Shown one piece after another: positions 35,371-48,288 of a stretch of DNA of 64,000 bases. The number at the start of each line of letters is the position of its first letter. Position 1 is the stretch's first letter. Both the position numbers and the translations under genes were made by a program. A model generated the notes under the pieces. It did no database searches, was not told the origin of the DNA, and saw only the letters and a program-made list of their open reading frames with translations. This DNA comes from Pseudopyrenochaeta lycopersici (Eukaryota > Ascomycota > Dothideomycetes > Pleosporales > Pseudopyrenochaetaceae), in assembly GCA_003313425.1 (NCBI GenBank), contig NHZP01000008.1, positions 1,364,001 through 1,428,000 on the forward strand, given 5' to 3'.

Positions 35371-35980
35371 GTTGTAGATATTTCTGGATTTATTCGTTAT
35401 CACGAGGCCTGGGTTATCCTCCGGATCTCACTGTAAATGCTTATCAAGAGTGTGTTTAGTCGATGGAGGATGGAGTATGGTGCATGAAGCAGACGTGCAT
35501 ATATGACTAGTTCGCTATTGTGGTGACCTAGTGAGTGAAGCTGCTGTTAGAGCCAGGCGGCGGTAAAGATGGGATTTTGTATGGCGTGGGTGGGCTTCAC
35601 CTTCACCAGATCGAGAGAATACGTTGAACCATACCTTCCCAGTGAGCGCGGGCGCCTTCTTTGAAATAATCCCGGATCGCTTCCGCGTTCTGAATGCCTC
35701 TCGTCGAGCATGACACTATGCAACCGAGGCTGCGCGAATGAAGGATATTCACCAAAAGAGTGCACTTATCCCATTGCACAGGAATAGGCATAACACTCAC
35801 TTCTTTTTCTATTCGAATATTAATGAGAACAGGCTTCATTTTTTAGCATGGGCTTGGTAGATACATTTTATTCGTCACGTCTGCGGCATGCTCTGAACAG
35901 CATCGAAGCATAATGTGGATTCTACTCGAATATCATCAGCTAGGTAGACCTTTAGCCTTCCCCAACTAGTACCTATTTGC
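35371..35980. other. Intergenic region with one possible small ORF
   Basis: A 78-codon minus-strand ORF at 35603-35839 (MKPVLINIRIEKEVSVMPIPV ...) has balanced composition and could be spliced to a five-codon terminal exon across a CTAACAG acceptor. Evidence is too thin for a gene call. Confidence 0.35.
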
Positions 35981-37694
35981 TCAGTTCTTGATCCAGTCAC
36001 CCATCTGCATCAACATATCTCTCTGCACCTCCAATTCTCTATCCATGACCTCTTTATTCGGGTTTCCCACCATTCTCTTCAATTCTCCAATCATCTCTTC
36101 CGCTTTCGCCCTCACACTCCTCGTAAACGCACTGTTGGGTCCGTGGCTCAGGCTCGAAGCGTCCAGCACCTGCTTGACAAGCATCATAGCAATCAACCCC
36201 ATGTTGACACCTGGCGCTCCGATCCCATCTTCCGTGCTTGAGAGATACGCAGCTAGCATCGACATCTGCCAGGTCTGTACTACGCGCACGGGGTGGAAGG
36301 AGACTGGGTATAGTTTTGGGAGAATGTACCTATATCGCTTTGCGCATTGGGCCCATGCAATGGGGTAGTTTCCTATCGAAAGCAAGTTCACAATGAGGTC
36401 ATCACGTAGAGCGGCGTAGGGCTGTCGATGTATCGGCCAAAGTCCGGACTGATTGCAGAGGCGCATTGCATCTTCGATAGCTTGAACAGCTTCTCCCGGA
36501 TCGCCCATTCGTTGTTCCTCCTCGTACTCTGCGAACGCCTTCCCTTGGATGGCAGCTGCTCTCTTCTCATCTTCCGAGTCTCCTATAAAATTTGCTGGAT
36601 CCTGAGCGAAAGGCTCATGCTTGAGGATCGTATCGGCGATGTCTTTGAACTTTTTTGGCAAGTTCTTCGGTTCAATGGCCCAGGTGTCTTCGTCCAATGT
36701 TGGGCCCTTTTGGCACTTACTACACTTGCAAGTGAAAAACCAGCGTGTTTGAAGCTCACTCTGCCGCCGCCGGTACGGATTCGTCGTGTCAATATAAGAG
36801 ATGTAGATTTCGTCGTCTTTCTTGATAGGTCTTAGTGTTCGAATACTGACTTCGGGTCCGTCCATCATGATGTAGGCGTTAGGATCGCATGAGTGATTTA
36901 TGTGACCGAGGGTTGGATCTAAAATAATTCCTAATGGATCGAGAGTTGGTGTGATCAGCGTCAAGGAGTTTGTAAGCACCTTACAGGAGTTGTGAGCTAT
37001 GAAGTCCAATAAGGTATTAGCATGCTTACCCTTGCGTACATCGCTGCCACGAAGTCCTTATTGAACATGTTCTGTGTAAGTGAAAACTGGCTTGCTCCCA
37101 TAGCCATGAGCTCCATGTTGCCATAACTGCCATTTTGCTTGAAATCCTCAATATGGGGTTGCAAACGACATAACAACTCCCAGTCTTCATCAGAGATATG
37201 GCCATGTTTCCGCCTGACCAAAATATCCATACAAGCAAGTACGGCCTTTGGCATGTCTTTATTGATCATGGGCTTCAGGAGCTTGCATTCGTGCTTGTGT
37301 CCACGGTTCCAAGCGGCCTTTTGACATGCCTAGTGCTGCTCAACATGATTGCCGCACAAATGAGTTGATGATCGCCTACCTTGCTGCAATATCGGAATCT
37401 TTGACAGCCAGCACATTTCTGCACCGTCGATCCCTCTGGTACGTACAATCTTGTTCCCGTGGAAGAACCTTCGGTCCAGATGTAGCAATTTGCACAAGTA
37501 TCAATTAGGCGTTCTGTATCTAGTGAGCCAACAAGAGGACGCGCGAGAGCCACAATTTGGTCGCCAGCACCAAAATTGCGGCTGACAAAGACACCGTGTC
37601 CGATACTCTCGCCTTTACTGTTCACGCAGACGTTAGATTTCGCGATGTAGAACGGTACTTTCGAGGCGCTATTCGACGCCAGCTGTTGTGTCAT
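35981..37694 (-). CDS. SET domain protein with embedded MYND zinc finger (SMYD-like)
   Basis: Three exons, 37380-37694, 37030-37329 and 35981-36979, give 537 aa. The SET domain starts at about residue 25 (GHGVFVSRNFGAGDQIV) and is split by a MYND zinc finger at 67-120 (CANC ... CAGC ... YCSKACQ ... HKHEC). The SET core resumes with TNSLTLITPTLDPLGIILDP and the S-adenosylmethionine/substrate motif GHINHSCDPNA near residue 233, then DDEIYISY. A post-SET Cys cluster (CKCSKCQKG) follows. The C-terminal ~220 aa are helical and TPR-like. SMYD-type enzymes methylate lysines on histones or other proteins; target unknown. The second intron ends at AAG. Confidence 0.9.
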
Positions 37695-38014
37695 GCCGAG
37701 AGATTGCGAATATAATTGTAGAAAATCAAATCAATAGTCAAAACTTTAAATTCGATGCCGAGTTGTGCGACATGATAACGTCTCGGCTTCTGTCGCGTGA
37801 AAACGTGAGGTAAGGCTTGCTAGTCTACATTGGGTTAGCGCTGTATTCGCGGAGAGAAGGCAGCAGTAACTACAAGGCCAAACGAAATAATCCAATGTTA
37901 ACGAGGTATCGACATGTGAAATAACTTGGGCGGTCAATCTTGGATGAAAAGCAATACCACTAAAGAGCTCACAAACTAAGTGAGACAACTCAAGGAACTA
38001 GCCGTCGAAAATTT
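37695..38014. other. Intergenic region
   Basis: 320 bp upstream of the MYND-SET gene and downstream of the coiled-coil gene. Nothing recognised. Confidence 0.5.
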
Positions 38015-39318
38015 TCACCAGGGATGAGTACCTTCAACCTCAACGCCCTCAATGACCTCCAAATCTAGGTCAATATCCCATGAAGCTTCCGGGAAGTCAA
38101 GAGTCTCTCCATCACTCACTCCCAATTCGTCATCCACCACCGTCTTACCGTCAAGCTCAAATAGCTGGAGGCCTTCAAGCGTGCCGGCAGCCTTAAGATC
38201 TTGGGCAAGCGTCTCGTTTTCCTGCTTGAGCTTAACATTCTCAGCTTGGAGGCCAAGAAGATTGTTCTGCATATGACTATTGTTGCACGCCAACTCCGAA
38301 ATTTCGCCCTCCAGCGCGTGAATTGTACCAGCCTAGATCCAGTCAATACAATTTACCATCATTCCAAGGAAATGAGTAAGGTGGAAGGAGGGAGTCATGG
38401 CCCGGGCTCAGATGGCCCAGAAGTACTTCGTACCTCTATAAATGCTAATCCACATTTATAAAGCGCTGTGAAGTGCTCCAGGCCCTGCCCAAGGCAATTT
38501 TGCAAACACACTGATGGATAACATACCGTATTTGTCCTCCAGCTCTCAACCTCCAACACTTTGCCATCAAGCTCACTCTCACACTCTTCCAAGCGCTCCA
38601 TCTTGTCAGCAAGTTCAAACTGCAAGTTACCCACTTGCTGTTTGGTCACCTCCCATGCCAACGTCATGTCATGCAGCTCCCTCGCTTTATGCTGAATCTG
38701 CATCTGCAGATCATACCCCTCATCCTCTTTCGCAGCAACTCGGGCTTCAAGGGCAGATACCTTCGCCGTGAAAGCGACCTTGATCGCATGGTTTGCAGCC
38801 TTGAGAGCTTCGTTATTCTTCTGCATCACAGTACGCAGACGTCCCAACTCCACAACAGCTGTGCACATGTCTTTCAGATCTTTCTTCATTTCACTGCCCT
38901 TCTTAACAGCCCTTTCCTTCGACTTGACCTCCCTTTCCAAGTGTTGACTCAGTGTCAGTAGCTGCTGATTCATGGCATTCGTCGTCGCCAGCTTGTTGTT
39001 AAGTTCAAGTTCCGTGTCTTCGATGGCTTGTTGGAGGGATGCAATTGTCGCTTTGCCCTCTTCCAGGACCCGGGGATTGATGAGGACGGTTCGGATAGCA
39101 ATGTCTTCAGGGCTGCCAACGGGAAAGGAAGAGACACTCATCGAGATCCATTTGAGTTCATATAGCCAAGTCCAGCCCTTAGCTTTAGTCTCGTTATTCT
39201 TGTTTTTGTAGGTCTTCTTCTGTGCAACAACAAGGCCATCCTCTGCGTAGAGGAATATACCAAGGGAAAGCGCTATTATTAGGATAAAGAGGAAGATGAT
39301 GTCTCCGCAAGAAAACAT
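38015..39318 (-). CDS. Membrane-anchored coiled-coil protein, function unknown
   Basis: Two exons, 38527-39318 and 38015-38332, 369 aa; the 194-bp intron is long for this window. The N-terminus has one hydrophobic helix (IIFLFILIIALSLGIFLYA), likely a signal anchor. After a short linker, residues ~85-330 are a continuous coiled coil rich in Glu, Lys, Ala and Leu (ASLQQAIEDTELELNNKL, LQFELADKMERLEE, LGLQAENVKLKQENETL). The C-terminus is strongly acidic (ETLDFPEASWDIDLDLEV). It could act as a membrane tether. No family was recognised. Confidence 0.75.
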
Positions 39319-39852
39319 CTTCGCTACCGTTTCGCTGTACGTTTCGCTGCAAGAACTTGGTGGCCTAGTTTCCTATAGAGGGCGGGTATTATGTGTTATA
39401 AAAGTGTGACCGTGTAATGAGTTGAAGAATGGAATGGGCAGAAGATAGAAAACCATATATACACAATTCCCGAATATTGAACCTTGGTTGAGGGTGAGAT
39501 ACGCGAAACGGGGCATTCTACTGGGTATTCCGATTCCGTCCAAAGAATACTCGTCAGACTGGCAAGAAAAATGGGGAACCATGGGATGCACAGTATGATT
39601 ATGAGAGTGCCTTCAACAGCGCGGAACGACTGGCTAATAAGAATCCATCATACCATGGTATCAAATAGCAGGCAATATCGGACAATAAGCACGGCGGGCA
39701 ACAGGAAACGAGACCAATCGTTTACATGACCGGTTTTTTGCAACTTTTGTACCTACAGTGTCCTCAGGCTTACCACAGGTGGACAACTCACGCTACCTCT
39801 ATGCACGAAAAAAAAAAGATTCCACCCACAATCAAGACGCACTTGGAAAACC
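39319..39852. other. Intergenic region
   Basis: 534 bp between the coiled-coil gene start and the ABP1 stop; a short A-rich run near 39808. No coding signal. Confidence 0.5.
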
Positions 39853-42680
39853 TCACTCGTCCAATTGGACATAGTTGGCAGGGAACAAGCCCGACTTACC
39901 GTTGAAGCTTCCGAGCCACCAGTCCTCATCAGGAAACTCCTATCAATAAGTCAGTATGTGGTTGAGAGAGATATGCGGTGAACTTACCACTCCTATGATC
40001 GTAGCCCCTTCGGGGAAGCTCAATTCGTTATCTTCAGCAGCATCATAATCGTAAAGTGCGGTAGCTGTTGGACCGGAAGCACCAGCACGCTGCGGTGGTG
40101 CGGCAGGTAGCTCTGGTTCCTGTGCAGCAGACGGATGCGTAGGCAGTGGCGGTGCAGCACCAGCACCAGCATCGTCGTCGTCCTCAACCAGCTCGACGTA
40201 GTTCGCTGGGAAGAGACCGCGTTCGCCATCGGCGTTCGTACCCATCCACCAATCTTCATCAACCATATCAATGTCGGTTACGTATTCGCCCTCGCGAAGC
40301 TCGACTTCGTTATCCTCGGCCTTTTCATAATCATATGAGATTACCGCACGCTTGCCAGCACTACCCGCGTCATCTTGCCTAGATGCAACAGCTGTGCCAA
40401 TGGCTGCTCCAGCTACCGCAGCACCGCCGAACGTGGCCGCTGCGACGGCAGCGCCGGCACCGCGAGCAGGATCTTTGGCCTCCACTTGTGGCTCCGGAGA
40501 AATGTTGCGTGCATTCTGAGCAGCCTGGTCGAGAGAGCGAGTGGGCATAGGTGGGGCTCTCTCTTCGGCTGCCGAGAGTTGGTCAGGCTCTTTGCCGCGG
40601 GAAACGGGCACTGCGACGCGGATAGGCGATTCAGAAGGCTCAGGGGACGGGCTGCGTTGCTGTCGGGGCGGCGAAGGAAGGCGCTGGTGTTGAACTTGCG
40701 CTGCGTCGTTCTCGTCCTCTGACTCTGGTTCCTTGGGTCGACTGGGTAAGCCTGGCATAGGAACTCCTCGTACGCCCGCATTGGGTTTGCTCGAATTATC
40801 GAGCGCTGGAGGGGTTGGAACTGAGGGTTCTGGCACAGGACGCGATGCCGGTGCTCCCATCGGTGCGGCGCCAGCAAAGCGATCCTTCAGAGAACCGACC
40901 CCACCAGCGGCTGGAGAGGCAGGCTCTTCTTGCTGAAGCTCTCCACCTGTGCGTTGCTCGCTGATATTGCTAGCGGCAGATTGGCCTGTTCGAGTGGTCT
41001 GGACAGGTGCCCAGGACTTGCCGGAGTAACCGCTCTGCCAACCACCTCCTCCACTCTGCTGGTTTTGCAGAGGAGCGGCGCGACTTCCGACATCAGTCGG
41101 CGATTTGATAGTTTCGCCTCGAGCGGCCTTCTTTTCAGCCCATATTTGAGCAGGAGTCTTTCCTCCTTCATCTGCAAATGTCTTGCTTGCAGCACCGACG
41201 ATTGGAGCGGGAGCAGCGGGCTTCGCACTGAATCCTCCAGGTGCAGGCGCCTTTGTGCCAGTGAAAGAGCTCGCGCCAGCAAACTTGTTTGCAACTTTTG
41301 GCTTTGGCAGGCTCGTAAGGCGTTCCGGCTGCGAGCTGAAAGCTGCAGACCTATCTGCAAATGATCGTGGTCGCTCCTCTTCGTCATTGTTGGATGCGCC
41401 GGTCGGTGCAGAGGAAAGCCCTGACGATGAAGGCGCAGCTTGAGCTTTCGCTCGGATCGCTGCAATGTCAACCTTCCCGACGGGCTCGTAAGCACCCTTG
41501 ACTACGGTAGGCCTATCGTCTTGCTTGTCTCGCGCCTGGGCTCGAATGGCTGCAATATCCACCTTGCCGACGGGTTGGTAGGCACCTCTGACAACTTCTG
41601 GGCGGTCATTGTGCGACTGCGAAGGCTGAGAGCGGGTTGAATCGTCCTTGTTTGCGGTGAGTTCGGCTATGTTCACCTTGGTAGGCTTGTATGCCGACTC
41701 GACCTTTTCTAGCTGGGATCTCTGGATTTGCGGCGCATCAGCACCCCAACCATCTGCATCTTCATTGGGTTTTGGCGCAGGCGCTCTCGAACGACCTAGT
41801 GGGTTGAACCCAGAGCCTCCTCCTCCTGTCTGTGTGGGGGTGAAAACCGGCTTCTTCGCGGCAACAGGCGGAGGACCTCCTGCGGGAATATTTGGGCCAC
41901 CGGAGTATTTGGCGCCTGATGCATCAGAGACCTTTTGGACGATCTTTTCCGGCGATAGGTCCGCATCGGAGCGGGCAGTGACTTGGACGTGGTAGCCCTA
42001 GACAAAATTAGCCAAGTAACGTGTGAAGCCCGAGAGCGTGGTGAACTCACATGGAGAAGCTTGGAAACAACAGTAAGATGACTACCAAAATAGCCCTTTG
42101 TCCGTTCTGGCACGCCTTCGCCGCACTGCATGTGGTGTTAGTATTGGACGTCCCATGTCCAGAGGAGTGAGCGTACCCAGGCTATCAAAACATTCTTAGG
42201 CAGCGACGTGTTCGGGTCTTTGACCTTGACGAAAGCAAACTGGATGCGGCCGTCTGAGAACTCGTCTACCAGGTCCAGCAACTCTCCCTCTGCTACAAGT
42301 CAACTTTGTTCATATGTGGCATTTGCCTTCCAAATGGCTTGTCTTCATGGTGCCGTGCCGAGACCCGGGATTGGGCTGCCACGACTCTCAAGACCGAGAG
42401 GCTCCCAAGCATAGGAGAGTCCTCTTCAGCGCCGTGTTGGAGGCATTGAGTGCCTATGGGCAGATTCGGACATACCTCCAGTGCTCTGAACCTTCAGTAC
42501 GCTCTCTTTCCCTCCATCGTGCTGAAATGCGCTGACGAGCGGGGCAGCCACTGTGAAGACCGCCCATTGACCGTACGTGGGCGAGCTCGCCTGCGGGCCG
42601 GATGGCGGCGGAGAATTGACGACATTTTGGTAGCTGCGAGTGATGTTGGGGCCGTTGCTCGACGTGTTGAGCGAGGCCAT
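39853..42680 (-). CDS. ABP1: Actin-binding protein Abp1 (ADF-H, two SH3 domains)
   Basis: Five exons: 42476-42680, 42177-42292, 42051-42125, 39988-41997 and 39853-39939, 830 aa. The N-terminal ADF homology domain (1-~140) reads through four exons, with GELLDLVDEFSDGRIQFAFVKV, NVLIAWCGEGVPERTKGYF and SDADLSPEKIVQKVSDASGAKYS. Two near-identical short repeats (RPEVVRGAYQPVGKVDIAAIRA and RPTVVKGAYEPVGKVDIAAIRA) follow, then a long Pro/Ser/Ala-rich region. Two SH3 domains end the protein: AVISYDYEKAEDNEVEL ... GLFPANYVELVEDD and TALYDYDAAEDNELSF ... DWWLGSFN ... FPANYVQLDE, the second split by an intron. Abp1 couples Arp2/3-driven actin to endocytosis. Confidence 0.94.
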
Positions 42681-43265
42681 TGTGAATAGTGGGTGGGGGA
42701 GGCTCTGCGTGGTGAAGGAGCTTGGAGGGGAAGGAATAAGTGAGGAAGGGGAACTGTGCGCCCTAAATATCCTCAGAAGCGTAAAACGTCCGACAAGCAG
42801 AGAGTACGCGTATTCGTTATGTGTATGTGTATGTAGAGTCTCCAAAGACAGGACCCTAGCAAGGCACAGCCTCGCAGCACCGCATGTCCGTGAAGCAGCT
42901 ATGTCATGCTTGGCACTCGTGCGCCGGGCAGTCCCTCGCTCGCCTCATTCGCACGATTGGACAAGGCACCTCCGCCCGACCTGACCTCTCCACAAGCCAT
43001 AATCGTGCCTGCCGTCCTCCATACTCAACCTCAGCCTGGGCCTTCAGCTTCAGCGCGTCTTGCTGTCCAGGCAGCCTTTGACCTTATCACCCTCATGGTA
43101 GCTCTTGCATGAACACACCATTCAGCACATCATTGTCTCGCACGGCATTCACGAACCCCAATCCAACACGCGCCGACCCCCTACCCTCTCTATCGATGTC
43201 TCCAGCCTGTTGCGCACCGGTGATGAGGCTCTTGTAAGCTCCGCTCGCGGACAGTCGGAGCCAGT
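42681..43265. promoter_or_regulatory. Bidirectional intergenic region, ABP1 / F-box gene
   Basis: 585 bp between divergent start codons; promoters and leaders of both genes. No specific element assigned. Confidence 0.5.
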
Positions 43266-46200
43266 ATGGAGGACCGCGAGTCGAGCGTAGCCTCCTCCGC
43301 CGACTTCTACGGCACCGAGGTCAAGCCCACGACTCGCACGCACGATGCGCACAATGAGGTGCCCTTCACGAAGCGCAAGGCAGACGACTTGTCCTTGTCT
43401 TCGGCGCAACAAAAGAAGCCCAAGCTCGGCTCTCCCCTTCCCTCTACCTCCATCTCAAGCGACTTGAGACCTTGCGTTGGGCTACCACCCGCAGTGTGGC
43501 AGCATGTTTTCCTTTTCTGTTCGCTTGCAGACCTTGGTCGATTGATCCAGGTCAATCGACCGTTTCTTTCTTATCTCACGGACGTGCGCAACGTCTCTGC
43601 TTCCAAGCCAGACCCTGGTTGTCTTCGTCTTCTAAAGTCTGAATCGTTGTGGGCCTCTGCCCGCAATGCACTCGCTACCAAGCCCCCGAAGCCTCTCCCA
43701 GGCTTCACAGAGCTGCAGATGTGGCAGTTAGCGTGGTCTAAAAGATGCCAATTCTGTAGCAAACTCAGTTCTTTTACGCCAGGGGAGCGGATATGGCAAA
43801 AAGGACCTGGCGAAGCTGGAGTACGAACAATATGGCCATTCGCCGTCAGAGCATGCGGGCCGTGTTTGCTACAGCAATGCCAGACGGTGAGTTGCATTTG
43901 CTGTATATTGGATCGCGACTGACTCCTTAGGACGCGAGCCTTCTCTTCTCGGCTGCCTCTGCGCTGCGGCCTGCCCTTCCATTTGCCCTCCTCACCAATG
44001 ACTACAACTACATCACGGCCTACACTCTGCAGTCCGCCACTACGCCTGCAGACATAGAGATCGGGAAATATTACTACAAACAGCATGCAGAAGCTATCAC
44101 GCAGGATCTAAATGACGCATTGAGTCGTGGTCCTGCCGCGGCTGAGGAGTGGTCCAAAGGCCTTGCCGCGACGGGGAAGGAGCGAATGCGAGTAGCCGAG
44201 AACTGGGAACGCTGGGAGGTCAAGCATCAATGGTGGGAAGAGCACCAGCAGCCAAAGCGTGCCGTTTCTGCCACACCTTCACTTGCAGCTACTTCACATA
44301 AGGAGCCCTCCAAATCCCCTACGCGCCAAATGCCGTCCCCAGTAATCCATGCTCCAGTCCCAGCGAGTAAGTATGAACTTGTTTCCCAAACTGCTGCCAG
44401 GAATGGCAATGCTTCTTCCTGTCTCACCCACACCCCACCAATGCCCAACCTAACACCTGCAGCTCCTTCCTCCCGATATGCACAAGCACGGCCTCCAACT
44501 GTTCCACCGCAGGCTTGCACACCTCATCTTGTCTCAACTGGGAGCACTGCGCCGTCCGGAAGGAACCTCCATGATGCAATCGAGGCCAAAGCAAACCGAA
44601 AGACGGACATTGAACACCGATGCCAGCAGATGAACCCTCCCATTCCACCAAACATTTTGCGCCACATGGACTCGTTCAAAGCAGCCATTCAGATATCGCA
44701 GCCAATGAACGATTTTGCCTGGGGTGTCCTCCAGCCCCGCTTGCTTGCCCAGCTGGATGCTGCCCAACAAGCCGAAGTCGACCACGTGTCTCGCGTAGCC
44801 TCGCTTTCCTCAAAACCAGCGGACCGCCGACACCAAGATGTCAACTCCAAGGAAGCGAAGGAGGCCATGGACCGGGATTGGGAAGAGTCGCAACGACCTA
44901 TACGCGACAGGCTCAATACCATTGCTGACGATTTCATCAACCAGGACTGGGACCATGGCAACGCTGTCACTTACGAGAACAGCCCAAAGTTTGCGGCCGA
45001 TCTTCTCACATACGTTCGACGCATATTCTACGCGGACGAGGGCAAACAGAGATCAGCTCGTTTGGAACAACAAGAATCAGCTACTGACGCAGACACTAAG
45101 CCAAGACTCGTTTTGGATGATATGAAATGGGTCTACGACAACAAGCTCAAACCTAAGGTAGAACAGTTTCGCAAAGATATATTTCTCTGCCATGGTAACG
45201 ACTGCGATCGCAATACCAGATTCTACGGCTTCGAAGGCGTGATCCAGCATTTCGGAGCCAGACATACTAATGCTTTTAGCGTGGGCAATGTTGTAGTTGC
45301 CTGGAGAGAAGCCGAGTGGCCTGAAGAGGCACCATTTCATCCAGACCCAATTTCTGTAAAGCATGCTTTCCATGCATCCACGAATAGCACTGGCTACAAC
45401 AATTACTATAGTGGGTATTCTCGCGCAGGAACTTCTACGCCTCACATGCAGCCTCACCTTCCACAAGCAAGTCCAGGACCCTACCACTATGGCGGCCAGT
45501 ACAATGGACCTTTCCCTCCACCGCAGGCGTCATCAAGTGCTATGCCAGGATTCGGGTACACCCAACCATACGCTGCTCCCGTTGATAGCTACTCATACCA
45601 AGCCATGGGCGCAAATGGATATGGACCTCAGCCAGGACATAATTCTTACATGACCTCCCCAGCGATGATCAATCCTGCTGTAGCACCACCTCCGGCTATG
45701 CCGCCACCAGGCCAGTGTGCCCCTGACGTTGCCTCCAGCGGTATCAAAGACGCGGATCATAGTACCAGCTCGTTCGACAAACAAGTAAGTACTGTTATCA
45801 GAATGGCCCAGGATATCTGGAAACAGACATCAGGTATAAAGGATATGCCCAACAGTCTCCGCATATACGTTCTGTTGCACCGTATCATATCGAAGTTTCA
45901 CATCGAGTTCAACCATGAACCGAATTTGAATCATTTCCATGATGCCCTTTCTAACCACGAGATACCGAAAGCCCTAAAGAACGCCTCTGGCCTTTCTTGT
46001 AAAGCTTGTCAGGTCGAGTCTTCGCATCAGCTGATGGGAGCCTACTACTCGAAACCGGAGGAGAGAAAAACGTATACTGTGTTGAATCTATTCTCGCATT
46101 TCCGGGCCCAACATTTACCACACCCGCAACCTGGCCCAAGCCAAGGTCAACAGGCCGCTCTGCTGGACTGGAAGGAGGACATGATCGAACTACCCAGTGA

Positions 46201-47983
46201 TCGCTTCATCTCTGGCCTGATTCATGCCCCTGGAATGGATGATGAGAAGCTGCTCATGATCGCGACCATTTTCCCCAGCCTCTTCCCCATGCCGCTACCT
46301 AGGATCGGTGTGGTCGATAGTCATGGAATACCATCTCCAGCTTCTTCAGGACACAAGGACGGGAAGGAAAAGAACCACGTGGCTGAAACTCCAAGTGACG
46401 CTCTTGATGGGCCCAATCCTGCGTCTGTGGCACCCGCTCAAACAGATTTATCGGCACCCCCAAGGCTAATGGAGGATGAGTATGACCCCCTTCGACCAGC
46501 TCTGACAGCCCAAGTAAATGATTCATCGAACGCTATGAATAAGAAGCATTTGTACCGCGACAGTCCACCGACCGACCGCAGACAGCGTTACTACGCTGAA
46601 CCCCGATATTATGTAGGTAGCCTGCAGTATTCGATTGAGCACAACGTTGTAGCTAATAAGACTCTTCATCAGATGTCTAAACAGCATGTAGATGATGGAC
46701 CTTCTCGCCCTCGGGAATACGTGGAATATGCGTCCAGTCCTAGGATGGTTAACACTACCCCAGCCTATGATGAGTATTCTGGCCGACGAACAGTGTTTCG
46801 GGAACAAGAAAGCTTCTATGGTCCACCGCAGGAAGAGGTCGTCTATACGAATCCGCGTGAAGGAAGCCATGGCCGAGAGTACAGCAAATATCCTCGCCAG
46901 GTGCGTTACTACGAAGAAGATGATCAGCGGCCTGAATACCGTTACCTAAGAGAGCCCCCATCACGAGATGCCAGCCCTTCTCGAGGACAGTCTGCGGCAG
47001 ATCGGTTCTTGGATGAACTGGTACCTGGTCAGACTTCGACCAGTGAGACTAACCAGCCACCACAATCAGCGCAGTCGGAGACGAAGCCCACTGCACCAGC
47101 GCAGGAAGCTGAAGACGAATCACGATACACACCTGCCCCTCCAAGTGTTCCTACAGGAATTGAGCTAGGTAATCAACGTCGTTCGCTTGCAGCGCCACCT
47201 CCTAAGGCCCCATCCACTGTGTCCAATGGTTCCAGATATGAGGAGTATCGTCCAAATGGTCGGCACGTTCCGACACCTGATTCGGGACCTCCCTCTAGGA
47301 GACCAGGACCTCATCGCCGGAGAGACCGTCCTCATGAGCACCGGATGCCTTCCCGATTTTATCGCTACATGAGTGTTGCCCGTGACGATCCATATGGTCG
47401 TGCCGCAAGCATGAGCCGTTCGCAGAGCAGAAGATATGAGGAGCAACGTCGTCGGATTGATCAACAAGAGACGCCGCAGCCCCACACAGACCGCGATTAC
47501 GAGCCAGCGTACTCGCGAGACCCAAGTGTTGACCAACACTCTCCTGAGGATAGCTTCTATCATCATGCACGCCTTCCACCACGTGAGTATGTGTCCGTAC
47601 AGGACCGTCTCCACGCCTATTCTCCACCACGCTATCGCTACGATGAACATCGTGGGCCGCAGCCTGTCTATGTCGATGCGTATGGCCAGCAGGTACACGA
47701 GTATGAGATCATTCGTGTGCGCGGTGACCATCGGCAACAGCGTGGTCCATATCATCAGCCCCCTCGTTACGAAGCGGAGCATTATCAATATGTACCCGTA
47801 ACATACGAGCGGCCACCACCGCAGAGGTACAATAGTCGACCTGAAGAATATATGTACTATGAGGAAAGGGAGAGGCCGCTCCCTAGGCGCCCAGCTCCAG
47901 ATGCTGAGAGCGAGGTCTACGAGCCTTTGCCTCCTGAGATCAAGGTGGAAAGTGCACCTGTGCCTGTTCCGGAGGGACCTTGA
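43266..47983 (+). CDS. Large F-box protein (DUF7892-like)
   Basis: Exon one is 43266-43886, followed by a 44-bp intron (to 43930). The frame from 43931 then stays open to 47983, giving up to 1557 aa. Two further stretches look like true introns although they contain no stop and are multiples of three: 44367-44462 (GTAAGTATG donor, CTAACACCTGCAG) and 46613-46672 (GTAGGT donor, AGCTAATAAG branch, CAG). Removing them gives 1505 aa. An F-box-like motif (CVGLPPAVWQHVFLFCSLADLGRLIQ) is at about 70-100. A Cys-containing segment (CQFCSKLSSF ... CGPCLLQQC) lies near 180-206. Two zinc-finger-like repeats (LCHGNDCD...HFGARH and LSCKACQ...HFRAQH) occur mid-protein. The C-terminal ~500 aa are Tyr/Arg/Pro-rich and disordered. 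F-box proteins recruit substrates to SCF ubiquitin ligases. Confidence 0.85.
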
Positions 47984-48288
47984 TTCAATATTGAACATCA
48001 GATTTTGTGGGTGGATTTCTCAGCTCTCCGTAATGTCCTTTGCATACCCGGCGGCTGGCCTTCGTGAGCGTTTTGAATGAAAGTGTACAATACATCATGT
48101 CACGTTACGAGTGCATAGGTGGCGTTGCTCGATTAGCGGTTTCCTTGATTACTTGACGATTTACGTTTGAAGCCACTATATCTAAACGAAATATGATATC
48201 ATTCTACTGCCTTCGTAGCACTTCTACTCGACATCCCATCATATAGGCAAGCGGTCAGATGCTTAATTTGAAGAGCCTGTGATGGAAT
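47984..48288. other. Intergenic region between convergent genes
   Basis: 305 bp of 3' flanks. Nothing recognised. Confidence 0.5.

Noticed and set aside
45787..45800. GTAAGTACTG donor-like sequence in the F-box gene
   Set aside because: No branch/acceptor follows at a usual distance, and the frame continues through helical sequence.
47165..47998. 277-codon minus-strand ORF under the F-box gene
   Set aside because: It mirrors the Tyr/Arg/Pro-rich 3' end of the F-box frame; the composition is an antisense artefact.
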